Positions 1 through 3,683 of a DNA stretch of 5,621 nucleotides are shown here, piece after piece (position 1 is the stretch's first letter; every line of letters starts with the position of its first letter). The position numbers and the translations under genes are program-made. This stretch comes from Cyanobacteria bacterium UBA11153 (GTDB taxonomy: Bacteria; Cyanobacteriota; Cyanobacteriia; Cyanobacteriales; Coleofasciculaceae). Location: contig DOIX01000395.1 of the NCBI GenBank assembly GCA_003511885.1, forward strand, positions 1-5,621. Direction: 5' to 3'. The notes beneath the pieces were generated by a model. The model was not told where the DNA came from, did no database searches, and saw only the letters and a program-made list of their open reading frames with translations.

Positions 1-103
1 CAGCGGTTCCCGCTCTTATGAGGTACAGTAGCAGAAATTAACAAACCAATTGCTTAAATGTTGAGGCTCGATTAAGTGTACCTCATTACTGCGGAAACCG
101 CTG
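1..103. mobile_element. MITE with 27-bp terminal inverted repeats
   Basis: The first 27 bases and the reverse complement of bases 77-103 match at 23 of 27 positions. Both begin CAGCGGTT and both end ATGAGGTACA; they differ only at arm positions 9, 14, 15 and 17. The 49 bases between the arms have no coding capacity. This is the structure of a non-autonomous miniature inverted-repeat element moved by a transposase encoded elsewhere. The right end is followed by TA (104-105), as expected if the parent is a TA-targeting IS630/Tc1-mariner-type transposon, but the left flank lies outside the window, so the target duplication cannot be verified. Transcribed from either strand the element would fold into a long hairpin, which could stabilise or end the ftsI message arriving from the right. 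The parent family is an inference; the inverted repeat is directly visible. Confidence 0.75.
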
Positions 104-139
104 TAAACTAGAAAATTGCCTTCCAGAAAACTCTTCAAA

Positions 140-160
140 CCCCACACCCCACACCCCACA
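140..160. repeat. heptanucleotide tandem repeat (CCCCACA)x3
   Basis: Three exact head-to-tail copies of CCCCACA are followed by a degenerate fourth (CCCTCCC). They lie between the MITE and the 3' end of the penicillin-binding protein gene. Short tandem heptamers of this kind are common intergenic material in filamentous cyanobacteria. No function is implied. Confidence 0.75.
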
Positions 161-198
161 CCCTCCCCGAACAAAAAGACTTTTTCAGCAAACCCTAG

Positions 199-1917
199 CT
201 ATTCTCCATTTCCAACTTCCTCACTAGGCGGAATTCTCTCGATCGCAATTAGTGCTTCCATTACGGATTTAACAATTGGTGCTGCCACTGTCGAACCAAA
301 TGCTTCCCCCTTGGGTTCATCAACCACAGCGACCACCACATAGCGGGGAGAATCTATACTTAAAATACCAACAAAACTCGTAATTTTCGCATTGCTATAA
401 TAGCCCCCAGTGGGACTGGCTTTTTGAGCTGTCCCCGTTTTCCCACCAATCCGATATCCAGGTATTTGGGCATTTTTACCAGTACCTTTTTTTACCACTA
501 TTTCCATCATGTTCAAAACAGATTGGGTTGTTTCTGGGGAAAAAATAGGACGTGGAGTATTAAGTCTCGGTTGCCAATATAATTGACCTTTGCTATCAAA
601 TAAACCCTGAACTACATGAGGCATTACCAATTTACCACCATTAGCTAAAGCAGCATGTAATTGAGCTAATTGTAGAGGAGTTAAAGAAAAACCTTGACCA
701 AAAGATGTAGTTGCTGGTTCGATAGGCGATGAGATAAACTCTTGCTGATTCTTAATATGTCCAGAGCCTTCAAAGGGTAAATCTGTCCCCACTTTTTGCC
801 CCAACCCCATTCTTTCTAACCAACTATAATAAACCTCTGGCTTCATCCTTTGGATAATCCGCACCATCCCCACATTACTGGAAGTCTCTAGAATTTTAGC
901 GACACTAATTGTGCCATGACCTCTTTTATCAAAGTTGGAAATAACCCACTTGCCGATTTGGACTGAACCTGGATCGTTAAATAGGCTATCTGGTTCAATT
1001 ACACCTGCTTCTAAAGCGATCGCAACATTTAAAGGTTTAAATGTGGAACCTGGTTCGTATAAATCTGTCAATCCCCAATTTTTAAATAGACTGACATCAA
1101 AATCAGAATAGCGATTTGGGTTATAAGTTGGCTCAGAAACTAGGCTTAATAGGGAACCATCTAGTGCATCCATCACGATGACGATCCCCCGTTTGGCTTT
1201 AAATTCTTTAACTTTTTCCTTCAGTGCGGCACGCGCTGCCCTTTGGAGGCGACTATCAATAGTTAGTTTTAATTGTAAATCGTCAAAATGGAGAAAACCT
1301 TCAGGAATATGGTCGGGCATTAAGGCCCCATTACCAGCACGGTTAAGTCTGAGTGTTTTTACTTCTCTTTCTAATAAATTCTGCTGAGAATATTCAATTC
1401 CTGCTTGTCCGCGATGATCCACATCTACATAGCCTACTATATCGGCGGCTAATTCCTGTTGGGGATAAAGACGGGAATATTTTTGAATTAGTTCTAAACC
1501 ATCAAGGCTCAGTCTGGCAATTTTATCTGCTAAATCTTCTGTTAAGGTATAGCTAACGAGAATCCCGCTACGTTGTTTCTTGAATAGTTTTTCCAAATTA
1601 GCTGGGGATCTATTCAAAATTGGTGCTACTAGCTCTGCCACCTTCGCTTGAGAAATCTTGAATAATTTGGGGTGAGCATAGAGTGTATAAACTTTCCGAT
1701 CCGTTGCTAAAACATTCCCATTACGGTCAATAATCGCACGGCGGGGGACAAAGGGGCGCATGTAAACCATTTGCTGCTTACTGGCTTTTTCTTTGAGACT
1801 GGGTGCTTCTGCTATTTGCAGCCGATACAAATTAAGCAGTAGCCCACCGCAGCCTGCGATCATGATTACCCAAATTAGGAGCAGTCTAAAATTTGGCTGT
1901 TGCGAGACTTTGATCAT
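199..1917 (-). CDS. ftsI: Class B penicillin-binding protein, FtsI/PBP2-3 type peptidoglycan transpeptidase
   Basis: The 572-residue product is close to the usual length of FtsI. Residues 11-30 form the single N-terminal membrane anchor after a short cytoplasmic tail. Residues about 55-215 are the non-catalytic pedestal/dimerisation domain, starting with the conserved RPFVPRRAIIDRNG segment. Residues about 243-555 are the transpeptidase domain, with S291-T-F-K294 as nucleophile motif (in EPGSTFKP), S346-S-N348 as second motif, and K493-T-G495 as third (in GGKTGTAQK); SFGQGFSLTP is also typical. It should cross-link stem peptides in the periplasm at the division septum and be acylated by beta-lactams. 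No PASTA domain is present. It lies 89 bp downstream of an FtsL-like gene on the same strand. No Shine-Dalgarno is visible before the ATG; the preceding bases on the coding strand are pyrimidine-rich repeat. FtsI rather than an elongation PBP2 is favoured by architecture and by the neighbour. Confidence 0.93.
   Translation of the reverse strand: MIKVSQQPNFRLLLIWVIMIAGCGGLLLNLYRLQIAEAPSLKEKASKQQMVYMRPFVPRRAIIDRNGNVLATDRKVYTLYAHPKLFKISQAKVAELVAPILNRSPANLEKLFKKQRSGILVSYTLTEDLADKIARLSLDGLELIQKYSRLYPQQELAADIVGYVDVDHRGQAGIEYSQQNLLEREVKTLRLNRAGNGALMPDHIPEGFLHFDDLQLKLTIDSRLQRAARAALKEKVKEFKAKRGIVIVMDALDGSLLSLVSEPTYNPNRYSDFDVSLFKNWGLTDLYEPGSTFKPLNVAIALEAGVIEPDSLFNDPGSVQIGKWVISNFDKRGHGTISVAKILETSSNVGMVRIIQRMKPEVYYSWLERMGLGQKVGTDLPFEGSGHIKNQQEFISSPIEPATTSFGQGFSLTPLQLAQLHAALANGGKLVMPHVVQGLFDSKGQLYWQPRLNTPRPIFSPETTQSVLNMMEIVVKKGTGKNAQIPGYRIGGKTGTAQKASPTGGYYSNAKITSFVGILSIDSPRYVVVAVVDEPKGEAFGSTVAAPIVKSVMEALIAIERIPPSEEVGNGE
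1016..1023. repeat. HIP1 palindrome GCGATCGC
   Basis: An exact copy of the highly iterated palindrome found across many cyanobacterial genomes, here inside the ftsI coding region. It mainly serves as a taxonomic marker. Confidence 0.8.
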
Positions 1918-1931
1918 TGGGGCAGGGAAAA

Positions 1932-2000
1932 TGGGGAGTGGGGAATGGGGAGAAGATTAGCTATGAGCGATTAGCCATGAGCGATTAGCTATTAGCCATG
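1932..2000. repeat. two adjoining heptanucleotide repeat arrays between the FtsL-like gene and ftsI
   Basis: Positions 1932-1952 are three heptamers of the form TGGGGA followed by G or A. Positions 1955-1996 are six heptamers in the order GATTAGC, TATGAGC, GATTAGC, CATGAGC, GATTAGC, TATTAGC, and a degenerate CATGACT follows. Together they fill nearly the whole 89-bp gap between two co-directional cell-division genes. This matches the short tandemly repeated repetitive sequences known from filamentous cyanobacteria. On the coding (minus) strand the array nearest ftsI is C-rich and occupies the place where a ribosome binding site would be expected. Confidence 0.8.
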
Positions 2001-2006
2001 ACTAAT

Positions 2007-2627
2007 TTAGTATCCAAGGGGTGTTTTTCCCACTGGATCTGACTGAGGAGTTTGGGTGTTATCTTTCTTAATTTTTCGTTCCTGTGTGGGGGGGAGCAGG
2101 ATAGTGTTGTTTTGAGAAGGGTTGACTAAACCCGTCCCTGGGTTTTCAGCTTCTTGAGCTAACTTGTCTTTCATGACAGCGTTAGCTGTGGTGAGTTGTC
2201 GTTCGTTACGTTGTAAAGTTTCGAGTTGGCGGAAAGCCTTAGTCCATTGCTGCTGAGTATAAACAGTCCAAGAATAGAGGATGAGGGTGGTAAAACAGAG
2301 CAAGAAGGCGATTAAATCGGAAGTGCGCTGTACTAATAATAGCGATCGCAACCAACTGGGCATCATTTCTCGCGAGGTGTTGAGCTTTTCTACCTTCTGC
2401 CCTTGGCTGCGATTCGAGGTGGGGGTGGCTCTGGATAAATCGATTACCTTGGTGTGGGCAGGCTGGGTACGAGACATTCTGGCATTTGTGCCATGAATAT
2501 GGCTGCGCCCAGATGAATTAGTCTGACTTGGGTTGGGCAAATTTCTCGATGGAGTTGCCTTAGCCGAAGCTGGAGAGCGTTTGGGTTGGCGTGGTTGGGG
2601 TGTAACTGAGCGAGAGGCGGCATTCAT
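2007..2627 (-). CDS. FtsL-like single-pass membrane protein with coiled coil (putative divisome component)
   Basis: The 206-residue protein has three parts. Residues 1-95 are a basic, Pro/Ser/Thr/Arg-rich and probably disordered cytoplasmic tail. Residues about 104-123 are one membrane helix (IAFLLCFTTLILYSW). Residues about 125-160 are a Gln/Glu/Leu-rich stretch with leucines spaced as in a short coiled coil. A polar C-terminal tail rich in Pro, Gln and Lys follows. This is the bitopic layout of FtsL/FtsB, and the gene sits directly upstream of ftsI on the same strand, where ftsL is found in many bacteria. FtsL proteins share little sequence, so the assignment rests on topology and context and is an inference; it could also be an unrelated membrane protein. 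The ATG at 2627 is supported by AGGAG seven bases upstream (plus-strand CTCCT at 2635-2639). Confidence 0.85.
   Translation of the reverse strand: MNAASRSVTPQPRQPKRSPASAKATPSRNLPNPSQTNSSGRSHIHGTNARMSRTQPAHTKVIDLSRATPTSNRSQGQKVEKLNTSREMMPSWLRSLLLVQRTSDLIAFLLCFTTLILYSWTVYTQQQWTKAFRQLETLQRNERQLTTANAVMKDKLAQEAENPGTGLVNPSQNNTILLPPTQERKIKKDNTQTPQSDPVGKTPLGY
2342..2349. repeat. HIP1 palindrome GCGATCGC
   Basis: A second exact HIP1 octamer, inside the FtsL-like coding region. It supports a cyanobacterial origin. Confidence 0.8.
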
Positions 2628-3083
2628 TTGGAATCTCCTATTCCCGAAATATGTTGGTGGCGGTTAAAAATGGTACTTAATATAGCCATCCTACGCTATG
2701 GGTTTGTACCTGTCTTGTTGGGCATCACACCCAATCGGGATTACCATTTGATTCTTTCAGTCGATTAACTGGGTTTTTGGGAAAAATTCTTGGTTTGGGA
2801 AATCGGGATTGACAAATAAACTGGGCTAGAAACGCTGTCTAGCTTGATGGTGGATAATTCTGAAATTTCTGAAAATCCAGAATTGCTCGTCCAATCGGGG
2901 CGGATATGTCGAAAATATATGTTAGTACTGCTGATCTATATGGGGATGTATGGCCTCGATTAACCCAATATGAGGGATTTTTGTCCCAGAATCTCCTCAA
3001 AAATAATCGGTCATGCTAAAAATAGATAGTTGTAGTAAGCTATCATAGCATCTGTCTGCTGTTTGGCAGTCAGTGGACGTTAA
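2628..3083. other. structured intergenic region without a confident gene
   Basis: This stretch separates divergent transcription units. It holds several perfect inverted repeats: TTGGG/CCCAA (2718-2722 with 2730-2734), GCTAGA/TCTAGC (2825-2830 with 2838-2843, loop of 7) and AATTCTG/CAGAATT (2856-2862 with 2878-2884). The 10-mer AATCGGGATT occurs twice (2733-2742 and 2801-2810), and AATCGGG occurs a third time at 2893-2899. A TTGACA hexamer at 2809-2814 has no matching -10. A 37-codon ATG-initiated frame at 2906-3019 is possible but has only weak support. None of the hairpins is followed by a T run, so none is called as a terminator. Confidence 0.5.
2679..2684 (-). promoter_or_regulatory. possible -10 element for the FtsL-like/ftsI unit
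   Basis: Read on the minus strand the hexamer is TATATT, about 50 bases upstream of the ATG at 2627. At 17-18 bases further upstream only ACAAAC or TACAAA is found, a poor -35. It is the best sigma-70-like candidate in the gap for the leftward genes, but the call is weak. Confidence 0.22.
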
Positions 3084-3193
3084 ACAGATGCTTGTGGAGG
3101 GGAATCTGGACGAGGTTTAGAGCTTTGGTTCTGGACTGACCAAACCCGATGAAGCAAGAATCCCATGCGGTTAACTCGTGGGAGTGCCAAGCA
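3013..3193 (+). promoter_or_regulatory. structured leader with mutually exclusive hairpins upstream of the lipoprotein gene
   Basis: Three perfect pairings share segments and cannot all form at once. ATGCTA (3013-3018) pairs with TAGCAT (3046-3051). AGCATCTGT (3047-3055) pairs with ACAGATGCT (3084-3092). TGCTTG (3089-3094) pairs with CAAGCA (3188-3193), which ends about ten bases before the ribosome binding site of the lipoprotein gene. Local hairpins GATAG/CTATC (3025-3029 with 3040-3044), CTGC/GCAG (3056-3059 with 3066-3069) and TTTGGT/ACCAAA (3124-3129 with 3139-3144) fit inside. The layout resembles a relay from an upstream hairpin to the ribosome binding site. It matches no riboswitch class I recognise, and much of its 3' half may simply be a transposon end. 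Regulatory function is an inference. Confidence 0.35.
3084..3190 (+). mobile_element. IS200/IS605-type right end with decayed tnpB 3' tail (omega-RNA-like remnant)
   Basis: Codons 3084-3122 read TDACGGESGRGLE. After a one-base frame change, 3121-3174 read SFGSGLTKPDEARIPCG and then stop. Both pieces resemble the variable C-terminal tail of cyanobacterial TnpB proteins, an ACGGE-type segment and a final DEARI or KQE-type segment. The DNA GATGAAGCAAGAATCCC, an imperfect stem-loop (TCCCA 3161-3165 with TGGGA 3179-3183) and GTGCCAA form the kind of right end seen in IS605-family elements. In intact elements this segment is transcribed as the guide-bearing omega RNA of the TnpB nuclease. Here no tnpB body, tnpA or left end is visible, so it is a remnant or a non-autonomous copy. 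The family resemblance is from memory of such ends; the right boundary near 3190 is approximate. Confidence 0.5.
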
Positions 3194-3215
3194 GTCTTTA
3201 GATAAAGGGGAGTGT

Positions 3216-3332
3216 ATGAACAAGAGATTGATCGCGATGTTACTTTTAGTATTCACTCTAGGTATTGGAGTGACAGCTTGTGGTGGTGGTGGTGAAAAGC
3301 CACCCGAAGGTGGTGGTGCAGCCTCTCCCTAG
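3216..3332 (+). CDS. small lipoprotein, 38 residues
   Basis: The frame starts at ATG 3216 and encodes a basic N-terminus (MNKR), a hydrophobic core (LIAMLLLVFTLGIG) and a lipobox VTAC with the lipidated cysteine at residue 22. A short Gly/Pro/Glu tail of 16 residues ends at TAG. The mature product would be a 17-residue diacylated peptide anchored to a membrane, with no room for a folded domain. The start is strongly supported by a purine-rich ribosome binding site AAAGGGGAG (3204-3212) three bases before the ATG. Very short Gly-rich lipoproteins of this form are common and uncharacterised in cyanobacteria. The gene has its own downstream terminator at 3521-3560 and a structured leader, suggesting a monocistronic message. 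No function can be assigned. It is too short for usual gene-length cut-offs and could be missed. Confidence 0.75.
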   Translation: MNKRLIAMLLLVFTLGIGVTACGGGGEKPPEGGGAASP

Positions 3333-3391
3333 TCTGAGATAGATAGAAACATCGATTGGGCTAAACACACCTATTCTTCTGATGTGCTGGC

Positions 3392-3489
3392 ATTTAAGTG
3401 CAAGCTTTTAATTCCTGGCGTTTAAATGCAAGCCTTTAAGTAAAAGCCTTTAAGGACAAGCCTTTAAGTACGATCCTTTGAGTTTAAGC
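3392..3489 (+). repeat. seven tandem 14-bp repeats in the lipoprotein 3' UTR
   Basis: Seven contiguous units of exactly 14 bases run without indels: ATTTAAGTGCAAGC, TTTTAATTCCTGGC, GTTTAAATGCAAGC, CTTTAAGTAAAAGC, CTTTAAGGACAAGC, CTTTAAGTACGATC and CTTTGAGTTTAAGC. The consensus is about CTTTAAGTACAAGC. A further, much weaker unit may precede them at 3378-3391. The array starts 59 bases after the lipoprotein stop and ends 31 bases before the terminator stem, so it should lie within the transcript. The units are diverged, so the array is not a recent slippage product. The frame is broken by stops, so it does not encode a repeat peptide. Confidence 0.85.
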
Positions 3490-3520
3490 TATCTCGATAG
3501 CTAGGATCGATTCTCGTGTC

Positions 3521-3560
3521 GCGGTATCCAGACAGCGTGTCTGGTTATCGCATTTTTTTT
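3521..3560 (+). terminator. strong rho-independent terminator
   Basis: A 14-bp stem (3521-3534 with 3538-3551) contains the perfect inner core CCAGACA/TGTCTGG and has one G-T pair and one T-T mismatch in the outer part. It closes a GCG triloop and is followed by A and eight T residues (3553-3560). It should end the rightward transcript that carries the lipoprotein gene and the 14-bp repeats, insulating the glycosyltransferase gene 121 bases downstream. Confidence 0.92.
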
Positions 3561-3669
3561 CCTTCCGTGTCAACCAGTAATCAGTTTTCAGATTTGGGAT
3601 AATTTACCATTTTTGAGAATATACAGTTTAAATGCTCCCGTAGCTTGGTCACATCAAAATACAAAAAAA

Positions 3670-3683
3670 ATGGATTAATCCAT
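3670..3683. repeat. perfect 14-bp palindrome over the glycosyltransferase start codon
   Basis: ATGGATTAATCCAT is its own reverse complement. It begins with an ATG (3670) that is followed at once by GAT TAA, and its last two bases are the A and T of the true start codon at 3682. No Shine-Dalgarno lies in front of either ATG, only an A-tract (3663-3670). It could be a protein-binding site, or the two-codon frame could affect initiation. Both ideas are inference. Confidence 0.6.

Noticed and set aside
173..185. AAAAAG-A-CTTTTT palindrome just past the ftsI stop, as a terminator
   Set aside because: A one-base loop cannot close a hairpin and the stem is nearly all A-T, so it would not terminate transcription.
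116..343. 75-residue open frame on the plus strand at the left edge
   Set aside because: It overlaps the heptamer repeats and runs antisense through the C-terminus of ftsI. Its composition is Pro/Ser/Thr-rich low complexity and there is no ribosome binding site.
1178..1556. Two plus-strand open frames inside ftsI
   Set aside because: They are antisense shadows of the well-supported transpeptidase gene and have no recognisable domain.
2281..2496. 71-residue plus-strand open frame inside the FtsL-like gene
   Set aside because: It is antisense to a gene with a good ribosome binding site and clear membrane topology, with no supporting features of its own.
2809..2837. TTGACA at 2809 as a -35 of a promoter for the lipoprotein transcript
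   Set aside because: At 16-18 bases downstream only GC-containing hexamers such as ACGCTG are found, with no TATAAT-like match.
3047..3190. 6S RNA, SRP RNA or a known riboswitch in the leader
   Set aside because: I see no SRP core motif, no long single 6S-type rod with a central bubble, and no conserved core of the TPP, cobalamin, SAM, glutamine or fluoride classes. The tnpB-tail reading explains the 3' half better.
3392..3489. The 14-bp repeats as a CRISPR array
   Set aside because: The units are contiguous without spacers, far too short, and there are no cas genes nearby.
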